Source of the DNA: Vicinamibacteria bacterium | GTDB lineage: Bacteria; Acidobacteriota; Vicinamibacteria; Fen-336 | Assembly: GCA_035570235.1 (NCBI GenBank) | Contig: DATMML010000120.1 | Coordinates: forward strand, 16,950 to 80,949 | Direction of reading: 5' to 3' | DNA: 64,000 nt | Shown: piece by piece, positions 1-8,397 of the stretch | How the letters are laid out: every line of letters starts with the position of its first letter | Numbering within the stretch: the first letter of the stretch is position 1 | Made by a program: the position numbers and the translations under genes | The notes under the pieces: model-generated | The model's database searches: none | Told to the model about the DNA's origin: nothing | What the model saw: only the letters and a program-made list of their open reading frames with translations

Positions 1-510
1 CTTCGCCGAGCGAGACATGCTCGTCCCCAAGTCCACGCTCACGTGACCACTGGGGTCCAGCTTCGCCGGCTTTCCGTCGATCCGGATGTCCGCCCCCGTC
101 GCGGGTGCACCCCCCGACTGGAGGTCGATCGTGGCCGCGAGGGCCGCGGGCTCGAGCTTCGCCTCGATCGAATATTCTCGCGTCTCCGGCCGGTCATCCT
201 CCCACTTGCGCACCACTACCGTCTGTCGCCAGGGCTTGAATTGCATCCCCGGACGGTCGAGGGCGGCGGAGAGGGCGACCTCCTCTCCGACCTCCTTGGT
301 AAACGTGAAGGAGAGCCTCCCCTCCGCGTCGGTCTGGCCCTGGACCTTCCCCAGGGCCTCCACGGAGACCCCGGGCAGGGCATCGCCCTGCGGCGTGACG
401 GCCTTGAACTTGAGGGTGAGAGTCGGAGGCTCCTTCCGACACCCCGACCCGGCCAGGCCGAGAGCCAAGACCAACGCCGCCGCACCGGCCACGCGCATCC
501 AATTCTTCAT
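1..510 (-). CDS. Secreted lipoprotein, carboxypeptidase-regulatory-like (3' end outside window)
   Basis: The frame is open from an ATG at 510 to the window edge, 170 codons without a stop, so the C-terminus is missing. The N-terminus MKNWMRVAGAAALVLALGLAGSGC is a lipoprotein signal with the lipid-accepting cysteine near residue 24 and a K/R-rich start. The following ~75 residues (TLKFKAVTPQGDALPGVSVEA, then a Q-T-D-A-E-G-R turn) have the look of a carboxypeptidase-regulatory-like/PEGA beta-sandwich, and a second similar unit seems to begin near residue 130 (IDLQSGG, DIRIDGKP). It lies downstream of the two genes at 629-3345 on the same strand and is probably their operon partner. Enzymatic function cannot be inferred; a cell-surface or periplasmic structural role is likely. 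Confidence 0.75.
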   Translation of the reverse strand, partial: MKNWMRVAGAAALVLALGLAGSGCRKEPPTLTLKFKAVTPQGDALPGVSVEALGKVQGQTDAEGRLSFTFTKEVGEEVALSAALDRPGMQFKPWRQTVVVRKWEDDRPETREYSIEAKLEPAALAATIDLQSGGAPATGADIRIDGKPAKLDPSGHVSVDLGTSMSRSAK

Positions 511-628
511 GGAGTGACCCCTCTCTTCGGGACCATAGGACCGTCAGCGACCTCCTACCCGGGGTCGAGAACGACTCGGCCTCACGGGGCGAGATCAACC
601 ACCTCTTTCCGGGGCTTGTTCCTCGGAC

Positions 629-1066
629 TCACAGGGGCGGCTTGATCTTCACCTCTCCAGGGGTAGGGATGTTCTCCTCCTGACTCTCCTTGACCGACTT
701 ACCCTTGGACTCGCGGATCTTCTTTAGAACGAAGGGCGCTTCCTTAGTCCCATGCTTTCCAAGCAAGACCGTTGTCCTCCCGATCACGAATCCGGGGAGA
801 ACAGCCTCCACCGTGTACTTGCCGGGCGGGAGCTCCGGCGAACGATACTTCCCCTGGACGTCGGTCTGGACGGAGACCACCGACTCCTCGATCTTCCCGC
901 CGAGGTTGATGAAGTTGAGGGTGACCCCCGGGACAGGGGGGGGTGGAAGAGGGGCGCCGCTTTCATCAACGAGGGTCGCCTTGCCCAGGATGCGTGGCGC
1001 CGCACAACCCCCGCTTCCCATGAGGATCGTGAGAACGCAGCCCGCGTGCAGGAGCCTATGCCTCAT
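629..1066 (-). CDS. Small secreted protein with carboxypeptidase-regulatory-like domain
   Basis: 145 residues. The N-terminus has a hydrophobic signal ending in a cysteine (GSGGC, around residue 21), so it may be a lipoprotein, although the lipobox is weak (serine at -3, no leucine). Residues ~28-115 form one beta-sandwich unit of the carboxypeptidase-regulatory-like type, with the typical TDVQGKY turn and a PPGKYTVEAVLPGF strand pair. The tail is lysine/glutamate rich. The ATG overlaps the stop of the upstream beta-propeller gene by four bases (ATGA), which indicates translational coupling. Function unknown. Confidence 0.75.
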   Translation of the reverse strand: MRHRLLHAGCVLTILMGSGGCAAPRILGKATLVDESGAPLPPPPVPGVTLNFINLGGKIEESVVSVQTDVQGKYRSPELPPGKYTVEAVLPGFVIGRTTVLLGKHGTKEAPFVLKKIRESKGKSVKESQEENIPTPGEVKIKPPL

Positions 1067-3345
1067 TGTCCTTCTCCTCTCTTGACACCAGCTTGCCCTC
1101 CGCCCTGAGGGGGGCTCGACGCGCCGTCCCCTATGTCCACTAGCCCCAACTCACCCGCGGTCGTGGTCACGAGGAACCCGCTCCCCGCCCGCGTGGCCGA
1201 GGCCAGGGGCTCGCCGAGGTCCGCGCTCTCCAAGAGACGGCCCTCTAGAAGATCGGCCCGGTGGGCTCCTCCGGAGCGGTCGACCCACAGGAGAGACTTC
1301 CCCCTGATGTCCGCTCCCAAGGCCGGCGATTCGACCTTCCCCTGGAACTTCATCTCCCCCGAGACCCAATCGTGGACTCGGACGTCTGTGGCGCCCATGA
1401 TCACGAGGTACGCCGACTGCGGAATGACCTCGTAGCGATCCTCGCCGGAAACGTGCAGCCGCCACGACTCGTGGCCGTATTCGTCCAAGCCCACCAAGTA
1501 ACCGGCTTCGGAGCGCACCACCATGCGCCCCCGCGCGACCTGGATCTCCGTCAGGCGCTCGTCCAAGCTCTTTTCCCAGGTCTTGACGAGGCGACCCTCG
1601 GAGGGGCGGGACCCCACCGGCGGGGGCTCCCAGGCAACTTCGAACACGCTTCCCTGCCGGGTCGCCGCCACCCAGGAGCGGGCCGATGCGGACCGCACGG
1701 GAAGAAGGTCTCCCCCTGCCGACAACGGCTCACCCCCGAGGATCCCCGAGGGCCACACCGCCCGCAGGCTCCCCTCCCCATCGTCCACTAGCCAGGGGGC
1801 CGCTTTGGGGTCCCCGCCCACCGCGGGCGGGGCCACCGACCGAAAGCGACCGCGAAGACTCCACTGGAGGACGCCGTCCACGGGATTCAAGGCGTGAACG
1901 CGTCCGCCCGCCACCACCCCCAGGGTCCCTTCTCCCGTCACAGGACCGGCGTCGCCGCCGAGGATTCTCCTCCAGACCACGCGACCCGTAGACGGGTCGA
2001 GCCCGAAAATCTCCTCCCCGGCCACGGCCAGGACGCGTCCGGACGCCAGAACAGGAAGGCCCGAGGACCCTTGCCCGGCTCGATACCGCCCACGGGGGCG
2101 GAGCGTCGCGGCGTCGAAGACGTACGCCCAGCCGTCTTCGGTGCCGAAAGCCACATTCGGTCCGAACAGACGAGCGGGCCCGAAGAGGGGACCGGAGATA
2201 TCGAACGCCTCCTGCGCCATCAGAGCCTGTTTCTCCCCCTCCGAGTAGGTTTTCTCGCCTTCAAGCATGGCGTCGGCGAACCGCCGCTTGAGTTGCTCCG
2301 CCGCCGCCTTGGGATAGTCCGCGAGCCTGGTGCCCGTGCCGAGGTCCAGGCCTACCAGCACCTTGGAGACCGCCAAGAGCCTCGGCGCCACGCCGCCGGG
2401 CGACTGCAGCAGGAGCGCCGCCGGGCCCTCGGAGGAGCCGGGCTGAGTCCAGCGCGGTTGCCCGGATGGAGAATAGGCAAGGACCGTCCCCTCCGCGGTG
2501 ACGGCCGCCACAGACTCCGGGCCCACAAACGGAGCACTCGCGAGCTTCCCGGGCAGGGCCGAGGACCAGTGAACTCGGCCCGTAGCCGTGTCGTAGGCGA
2601 TCAGCTGACCGTCCCCGGTCCCGCAAAGCGCCAGCCGCGGCTTTTCCCCGAAGAGCACCGGGGGATGCACGGCGAGGTCGGGCAGGCCCACCTTCCAGCG
2701 GACGCGGCCGGTGGCGGCGTCGATGCGAAGGAAGGCCTTGGCCCTCGTGACCACGAAGACATCTCCCCCCTCCACGATCGCGGGAGCCTCCGCCCGGCCC
2801 CCGATGTCGACCGCCCACAGCAGGCGACCATCCGCGGCCCCCAACCCCAGAAGCCGGTTCCGCCAGGTGGCCACGAAGACCGCATCGCCGCCGTCCCACC
2901 CCACGGAACTGGCTCGCTCGCCGAGCTCCCGGCGCCACCGAAGGGAGAGCTCCGCACGCGGAGAGAGGGTCCAGAGGCCGATCGAGCCCTCTTTGCTCGC
3001 CAGAGCCAGGCCCGAGTCCGTGAAGGCGACCCCGTAGGGAGCCGATGCGTCGACGGCGAGCCGCTTCTGTCTCTGCAGCGATCCGTCGGGGCCCAGGGTA
3101 AAGATGTAGGCCGCACCCGGGACCGAGACCTCTATAGGCCGCCCACTCGTCCCCGCCGCGGCGGGCGAGGCCCGGAGAGACTCGGCTCCCAGGTCCACCA
3201 ACCAGGCCAGCCGCGGCCTCCGACCCGTGTCGACAACCGGGGCTGGGGACACGGCGGCCCCCGGAGCCCCCTGCGGGCCCAGGGGCAGCGCATCGGCGCT
3301 AGGGATTTGCGCCAGAACCGAGAAGAGGAAATAGGCCAAGCCCAT
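1063..3345 (-). CDS. PQQ-like beta-propeller repeat protein (BamB-like fold)
   Basis: 760 residues, starting at an ATG directly followed by a hydrophobic signal segment (MGLAYFLFSVLAQIPSADA). The body is a chain of beta-propeller blades of the PQQ/WD-like type: repeated units such as W-x-x-D-I-G-G-R, DAATGRVRWKVGLP, DTATGRVHWSSALPG and DPSTGRVVWRRILGG. Their D-x-x-T-G-x-x-x-W core is the hallmark of PQQ-binding-like repeats. Quinoprotein dehydrogenase catalytic residues are not evident, so a BamB-like scaffold or pyrrolo-quinoline-type sensor in the periplasm is more likely than an enzyme. It is the first gene of a minus-strand operon with the two secreted proteins downstream. The exact role is unknown. 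Confidence 0.8.
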   Translation of the reverse strand: MGLAYFLFSVLAQIPSADALPLGPQGAPGAAVSPAPVVDTGRRPRLAWLVDLGAESLRASPAAAGTSGRPIEVSVPGAAYIFTLGPDGSLQRQKRLAVDASAPYGVAFTDSGLALASKEGSIGLWTLSPRAELSLRWRRELGERASSVGWDGGDAVFVATWRNRLLGLGAADGRLLWAVDIGGRAEAPAIVEGGDVFVVTRAKAFLRIDAATGRVRWKVGLPDLAVHPPVLFGEKPRLALCGTGDGQLIAYDTATGRVHWSSALPGKLASAPFVGPESVAAVTAEGTVLAYSPSGQPRWTQPGSSEGPAALLLQSPGGVAPRLLAVSKVLVGLDLGTGTRLADYPKAAAEQLKRRFADAMLEGEKTYSEGEKQALMAQEAFDISGPLFGPARLFGPNVAFGTEDGWAYVFDAATLRPRGRYRAGQGSSGLPVLASGRVLAVAGEEIFGLDPSTGRVVWRRILGGDAGPVTGEGTLGVVAGGRVHALNPVDGVLQWSLRGRFRSVAPPAVGGDPKAAPWLVDDGEGSLRAVWPSGILGGEPLSAGGDLLPVRSASARSWVAATRQGSVFEVAWEPPPVGSRPSEGRLVKTWEKSLDERLTEIQVARGRMVVRSEAGYLVGLDEYGHESWRLHVSGEDRYEVIPQSAYLVIMGATDVRVHDWVSGEMKFQGKVESPALGADIRGKSLLWVDRSGGAHRADLLEGRLLESADLGEPLASATRAGSGFLVTTTAGELGLVDIGDGASSPPQGGGQAGVKRGEGQ

Positions 3346-3750
3346 GCCGACGACCCTTCGAAGCCGGGTTGAGGGGCGTCCGGGTGGCTGCCGCGATGCC
3401 CGGCCCGAGGCGGCGAGGGGCGGGGCGCACCGGCAGGTCGCCGCGACCGCGGCACTCGGACTCAGGCCGCCCCTTTCTGCAAACTGTTCACGGAATGACC
3501 ATTAGGATCCTACCAATAAGCGTTCTGCCCTGCAAGGGACACTCGGCTTGTCTCCGGAGGGTCCGTTGGGGGTTCAGGCGCGTGGCCTGCTCAGCAACAA
3601 GAACCTCAATCAAAAGGGTAAAAGCCCACGCTGTGCACCCCGGAAGGAAGTGTGGGGCGGGTGGGGGTACACTTAGCACCCGTCGGCGACCCGCCGCCAC
3701 TCCGACGGCGGGTGGTCCAGCCAGTATTGACCAACGTGGGGCAGGCGCCA
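3346..3750. other. Intergenic region between divergent beta-propeller and kinase genes
   Basis: About 400 bases separate the beta-propeller gene (minus) from the kinase gene (plus). I see no coding potential that fits the neighbours. An 8-bp perfect inverted repeat, ACCCGCCG at 3689-3696 and CGGCGGGT at 3706-3713 with a 9-base loop, lies 37 bases before the proposed GTG start of the kinase and would form a strong hairpin in its leader. No convincing -35/-10 pair was found. Confidence 0.4.
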
Positions 3751-5703
3751 GTGTCGAGTCCCAATGAGGGCGACCGCGAACCCGCGCCGAAGCCGATCGG
3801 GCCCGGTTTGGGAATGGCCGAGAGCCATCTGCCGACTAACTTCGGGCGCTACCAGGTCAAGGGCCTTGTAGGCGAAGGGTCCATGGGCCGGGTCTATCGG
3901 GCCTTCGACCCCAGGGCCCAGCGCATCGTCGCCATCAAGACCCTGAAGAGCGAGCACCTGTCGAGCTCCCGGGGCCACGATTATCTGAACCGCTTTCGAA
4001 GGGAAGCCCAAGCCGCCGGCAACCTGGCCCATCCCCACATCATCACCATCTTCGACGTGGGCGAAGACTACTTCGTCATGGAGCTGCTGGAAGGCCAAAC
4101 CCTGGCCTCCCTTCTCCGGCCGACGGGGACGTTCGAGCTTCCGGAAGCGCTCCGCATCCTGGGCCTAGTGGCCGAGGGTCTCGACCACGCCCACAGCAAG
4201 GGCATCATCCACCGGGACATTAAGCCATCAAACATCATGCTCCTCCCCGATGGGCGCCCAAAGATCATGGATTTTGGCGTCGCGCACCTCTCCTCCACGG
4301 TGATCACGACCGCGGGGGAGTTCGTGGGTTCGCCGTCTTACATGGCCCCCGAGCAGGTTACGAGCAGCAAGGCCTCGCCCCGCACCGACCTCTTCTCTTT
4401 CGCCGTCGTGGCCTACGAGATGCTGACGGGGAGAAGACCGTTCGAGGGAGAGTCCATCGCCCAGACCGTTTATGCCATCGTCAACGCGGAAGCGGTCTGT
4501 CCCTCCTCCTGGAACCCCGCTCTGCCCCGGCACTACGACGTCGTGTTTCGACGAGCCCTCGCCAAGGACCCGAGCGTGCGCTACGCGAATGCCACCGCCT
4601 TCATGGCCGCTTTGGGCCGGCGGAGTGCGGACAACGTCGTCTCCGCGATGGCGGCGGCCGAGTCCTCTCTCCCGGAAGGGGACGTGCCTCCCGTGGGCGA
4701 TGTCACCACTCATGACCTCAAGGCGCCCCCGGGAGCGCCGGAGAGTGCGCCCGGGACGCCGGCCGTCCGCTTTGCCGCGTGGTCACACCGCCTTCCGCCC
4801 CTCCTTCTGGCAGCCCTGGCTCTGTCCGCGACCGTCGCTTTGATCGCGCTCCGCGCCCCGCGTCCGGCCGGACGGTCCACGGAGTCGCCCTCTTCTCTCC
4901 TGACCGGAGCCATTGAGATCACGACCGACCCCGTGGGCGCCCAGGTCTGGGTGGACAATACGAAGAGGGGACTATCGCCACTGACTCTCTCGGGGGTACT
5001 CCCCGGCCGACACGCGGTCCGGGTCGCCCTCCCCGGGTTCTCCTCCGGGGAGTTGGCCTTGGACGTGCCCGCGGGAGCGTTCGCCGTGCCTCTGCGCTTC
5101 AATCTGCAGCCGGCGAATGCCATCCTCCAAATCCGTTCGGCGCCCGATGGAGCCCTCGTGTTCGTTGATGGCCACCCCCGGGGAACAACGCCCATCACCA
5201 CCCTCTCCGTGTCCCCGGGCAAGCATGGGGTGGAGCTCACGCTCAAGGGTTTCGCGCCCTGGTTTGAGGCCGTCCAGGCGAGTGCTGGCGACCGGATGCC
5301 CCTTCTCGGCAGGCTCCAGCCCGAACCAGGCAACGCGCCGCCGAGCGCGCACTTGAGGAGCTTGGGGTGGGTCCACGAGGGGGACTTCTTGGAACCGGGG
5401 CCGGACGTGACGCCTCCGCGGAAGATCTCGGGGGAGAGCGCCCCCTACCCCGAGCCCGCCCGAAAGCTCAAGCTGCGGGGCACGGTTGCGGTCGAGATGA
5501 CGATCACCACTCGGGGAGAGCCCACCGACCTTCGAGTCGTGGAGTCGGCGGGAGCGGCCCTGGATGATGCCGTCCTCGCCGCCGTCCGCACGTGGCGCTA
5601 CGCTACGGCGGAAAAGAACGGGGTCAAGGTCCAAACCCGCGTCCGCGTCCAACAGGACTTCGAGGGCGGACGCCAGACCCGCGCGGAGACTACCTTCCCG
5701 TAA
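3751..5703 (+). CDS. Ser/Thr protein kinase with two PEGA repeats and a TonB-like C-terminal domain
   Basis: 650 residues from a GTG at 3751, which has a GGGGCAGG sequence just upstream; an ATG at 3814 is the main alternative. The N-terminal catalytic domain (about residues 30-290) has the glycine loop GEGSMGRV, the lysine in VAIKTL, HRDIKPSN, the DFG motif and MAPEQ, so it should be active. A single membrane segment (LPPLLLAALALSATVALIAL) follows near residue 350. Two PEGA units come next (around 385-455 and 460-530: GAQVWVDNTKRG, GALVFVDGHPRG). The last ~95 residues match a TonB-family C-terminal domain (YPEPARKLKLRGTVAVEMTI, then W-R-Y-A-T-A). A cytoplasmic kinase joined to a periplasmic TonB-like domain suggests signalling linked to the envelope. 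Substrate unknown. Confidence 0.9.
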   Translation: MSSPNEGDREPAPKPIGPGLGMAESHLPTNFGRYQVKGLVGEGSMGRVYRAFDPRAQRIVAIKTLKSEHLSSSRGHDYLNRFRREAQAAGNLAHPHIITIFDVGEDYFVMELLEGQTLASLLRPTGTFELPEALRILGLVAEGLDHAHSKGIIHRDIKPSNIMLLPDGRPKIMDFGVAHLSSTVITTAGEFVGSPSYMAPEQVTSSKASPRTDLFSFAVVAYEMLTGRRPFEGESIAQTVYAIVNAEAVCPSSWNPALPRHYDVVFRRALAKDPSVRYANATAFMAALGRRSADNVVSAMAAAESSLPEGDVPPVGDVTTHDLKAPPGAPESAPGTPAVRFAAWSHRLPPLLLAALALSATVALIALRAPRPAGRSTESPSSLLTGAIEITTDPVGAQVWVDNTKRGLSPLTLSGVLPGRHAVRVALPGFSSGELALDVPAGAFAVPLRFNLQPANAILQIRSAPDGALVFVDGHPRGTTPITTLSVSPGKHGVELTLKGFAPWFEAVQASAGDRMPLLGRLQPEPGNAPPSAHLRSLGWVHEGDFLEPGPDVTPPRKISGESAPYPEPARKLKLRGTVAVEMTITTRGEPTDLRVVESAGAALDDAVLAAVRTWRYATAEKNGVKVQTRVRVQQDFEGGRQTRAETTFP

Positions 5704-6044
5704 CCAGTCGCCCTGACGGGCGGGCCTACGCCGGATCCAGGATCGGAACCGATCGGCCCCTCCCCCATTTCCCTCCGTGGGTCCCAGTGAAGTCCAGGGA
5801 ACTCAAGATCAAGCTTCGCGTTCCGGCCCGCCACGGACAGGCGTGAGCCGGTTGGTCCGGAGCCGGACGTGGCCTTTCCGGTTTCCGGACATGTGCAGGA
5901 GGGGTCTGGAAGGCGAAGTGCTTTCCCACGAACGAGATGGCTTCTTGCTGGGGTCCGGCATGGCCTGTGCAACTGCCCAGTAGTGAGAAGGGCTGCTCTC
6001 CGGGTCGGCCGGGGAGAGAGCCGCGGACGCATTGGAGACTAACG
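5704..6044. other. Intergenic region upstream of the cysteine-rich receiver gene
   Basis: 340 bases between two plus-strand genes. I see no coding sequence, convincing promoter or terminator hairpin. The last 15 bases contain the TTGGAG ribosome binding site of the gene starting at 6045. Confidence 0.3.
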
Positions 6045-6728
6045 ATGCCAGGATTTCCCACGGCGGGCGGACCAACAAGAACATACTCGGTCTCCTGTCA
6101 CAATTGCCACGCTCCTTTTGACGCCTTCGACACGCACTGGTGCTCCTGCGCCGCCGTGGGGCGCACCCTCGTCTGCCCGAGCTGCCGGACGTGCTTCTGC
6201 GCGGCCCCGCCCGCATACAAGCGGAGCTTCTGGATCGACGCCCCCGGAGGCCTGTGGGATCTGCCGCTCGCGGAGCAGACGCCCGAAGGGGCCCCCGAGA
6301 GGAACCCGCACCCGAGCCAGCTCATGCGGCCGCTCGTGTTGCTCGTGGACAACGAACCGCAGATCCGGAGGGTGGTGAGCCGGGCGATCCAGAGCCTGGG
6401 CTTCGGGATGATCCGGGGCACTAACGGCGAGGAAGCCCTGCTCCTCGCCAAGGAGTACCAGCCGGACCTGATCCTCACCGACGCCCTCATCCCCGGGCTG
6501 GACGGGCGGGAGATGTGCGGTCATATCAAGGCCGACCCCGAGACCGCGCGCATCCGCGTCGTGGTCATGACCGTCCTCTACCCGAACGTCATGTACGCGA
6601 TGGAAGCCTACAAGAAGTTCAAGGTCGACGAGTACGTGACCAAGCCCCTGGAATTCGAGGCGCTGCGAGCCCTCCTCCGAAGGCACCTGGGTGAGCCGCC
6701 GGAATGGGCCCAGTGCTCGACCGGGTAG
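6045..6728 (+). CDS. Response-regulator receiver protein with N-terminal cysteine-rich zinc-ribbon-like domain
   Basis: 227 residues. The ATG at 6045 was chosen because a GGAG sits 8 bases upstream and the protein then begins right before the cysteine cluster. Residues 18-52 hold eight cysteines in pairs (C18-x2-C21, C33-x-C35, C44-x2-C47, C50-x-C52), a pattern expected for one or two zinc ribbons. From about residue 95 a CheY-like receiver domain follows: LVDNEP acidic pocket, the likely phosphorylated Asp146 in LILTDALIPGLDG, and the lysine in VTKPLEFE. There is no output domain. It may act as a single-domain regulator or as a binding partner through the zinc module. It is convergent with the HD-GYP gene at 6807. 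Confidence 0.85.
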   Translation: MPGFPTAGGPTRTYSVSCHNCHAPFDAFDTHWCSCAAVGRTLVCPSCRTCFCAAPPAYKRSFWIDAPGGLWDLPLAEQTPEGAPERNPHPSQLMRPLVLLVDNEPQIRRVVSRAIQSLGFGMIRGTNGEEALLLAKEYQPDLILTDALIPGLDGREMCGHIKADPETARIRVVVMTVLYPNVMYAMEAYKKFKVDEYVTKPLEFEALRALLRRHLGEPPEWAQCSTG

Positions 6729-6806
6729 GGACGCTGGTGGGTCGGGCGGGACCGGCGCCACCGGCCAAGGCCACGGGCTGACGACAAGGTGCCAGAGGCC
6801 GCGGGC

Positions 6807-8309
6807 TTAGCCGCGGGAGGTGATCTCCTCCCCGTGGACCCGGTACTCCGCCACGAAGACCCGCGCGATCTTGGGATCGAACTGCGTCCCCGCGAAGGCT
6901 TGGATCTCGTTGAGGGCATCCTCCGACGATCGCTTCCGGCCGTAGGGCGTGCCCCGCGTCATCGCGTCGAAGGCCTCCGCCACCGCCACCACCCGCGCGC
7001 CCAAGGGGATCTCCTCGCCGCTCAGGCTCCGGGGGTAGCCTTTGCCGTTCCACCACTCGTGGTGGCCGTGGATCATGGGCAGGATGTCCGCCCAGACCGT
7101 GATCGGCTTCAGGAGCTCGGCGCCCAGGGCGGGATGTTGCTGGATGTGGCGGCGGACCTCCGGAGAAGCATAGTTCGGCGACTTCAGGATGGCGGGGTCG
7201 AGACGGATCTTCCCTATGTCGTGGAGCAGGCCCGCGAAATGCACGCTGCGCCGCTCCGCGTCCGTCATGCCCAGGCGCCGGGTCACCATGTCGGAGAGGG
7301 CGGCCACCCCCCGCGAGTGTCCAGGGGGAAAGATGTCCATCCCCTCCATGACCGAGACCAGAATCTCCGAGGTGTGGGTGAAGAAGTTGATGGCCCGCTC
7401 CTGGGCGAGCGCGTTCTCGATGGCGACCGCGGCCTGGCGGGCCAGACTCGCGAGCAGATCCCGCTCCTCGGGTCCGAAGGCGCCGCTCTTCGCCCCCGCG
7501 ATGGTCAGGGCGCCGCGGATCCCTCCGTGGTGAAGGCCCGCGCAAACGAATCCCGGCCGGTCCAAGGGCATCTCATCACAGCGAACGGAGTAGCGGGGGT
7601 GGTCCTGGGCACGCGCCAGAAGCACCGTCTCCCCCGTTCCCGCGACCAGGGTGGCGATTCCCTCCTGCTCACCCAGCCGCGCCGCAGGCAGGGAGTCGCT
7701 CCCCTCCCCCACCGCCAGCTGCACCCTCATCCCCCCTTCCGCCATGGGCTCGAAGAGCAGGGCCCGCCCCGCCGCCGCCCCGCACAGCTCCTTGGCGGAG
7801 GCCACCAGCCCGGCCAGGAGCCGATCGAGATGGGGCTCACCCGTGAGAACGACACCCACGTCGAGGAGGGCCCGCAGGTGCCGGTTGGAGCGACTCAGCC
7901 GCTCCAGGAGCTCGCGGTTCTCGCGCAACAGGCGCCATCGCTCCACGGCTTGACGGACCGAGCGCTCCAGCCGGGCCACCTGCAGGTTGGCCTTGCCGAT
8001 GTAGTCGAACACGCCATGGCGGATTCCCTCGATCGCGGAATCCATGTCCCCGTGCCCGGTCAGGATCAGGATCTGGGTGTCGGGGCTCACGCCACGGATC
8101 CCGTCCGCCAGCTCGAGGCCGCCCATCTTGGGCATGATGAGGTCGAGGACCGCGGCCGCAAACGACCCGTCGCGCGCTCTCTCCAGGGCCTCGAGAGGAT
8201 CGGTGAGAGAGACCGTTTCGAAGCCCCTCTCCGTCAAGACCTCGGCCACCAGGCCGCCAAAGGACGGCTCGTCATCCACCACGAGGATTCGAGAAGGAGG
8301 CAGGCCCAT
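6807..8309 (-). CDS. Response regulator with GAF and HD-GYP domains (c-di-GMP phosphodiesterase)
   Basis: 500 residues. The receiver domain (about 7-120) has the DDEP pocket and phosphoacceptor Asp56 in AAVLDLIMPKMGG. A GAF domain spans about 150-300. The HD-GYP domain (about 315-490) has HD at 363-364 in LLHDIGK, a following HP...GAELL block, HGHHEWWNGKGYP with GYP at 424-426, and VVAVAEAFDAMT. All metal-binding residues appear present, so it should hydrolyse cyclic di-GMP. It is divergent from the histidine kinase gene at 8398 with only 88 bases between them. The kinase/NtrC pair next door is a plausible source of its phosphorylation, but that link is inferred from position. Confidence 0.93.
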   Translation of the reverse strand: MGLPPSRILVVDDEPSFGGLVAEVLTERGFETVSLTDPLEALERARDGSFAAAVLDLIMPKMGGLELADGIRGVSPDTQILILTGHGDMDSAIEGIRHGVFDYIGKANLQVARLERSVRQAVERWRLLRENRELLERLSRSNRHLRALLDVGVVLTGEPHLDRLLAGLVASAKELCGAAAGRALLFEPMAEGGMRVQLAVGEGSDSLPAARLGEQEGIATLVAGTGETVLLARAQDHPRYSVRCDEMPLDRPGFVCAGLHHGGIRGALTIAGAKSGAFGPEERDLLASLARQAAVAIENALAQERAINFFTHTSEILVSVMEGMDIFPPGHSRGVAALSDMVTRRLGMTDAERRSVHFAGLLHDIGKIRLDPAILKSPNYASPEVRRHIQQHPALGAELLKPITVWADILPMIHGHHEWWNGKGYPRSLSGEEIPLGARVVAVAEAFDAMTRGTPYGRKRSSEDALNEIQAFAGTQFDPKIARVFVAEYRVHGEEITSRG

Positions 8310-8397
8310 GGACGCTTGATACCTGCTCCGGATCCTAGGCGCCTTTCCCCAGGAGTGTCAACAACGAGGCCGGAGAAGCGTGTGCTAGACTCTCGCC

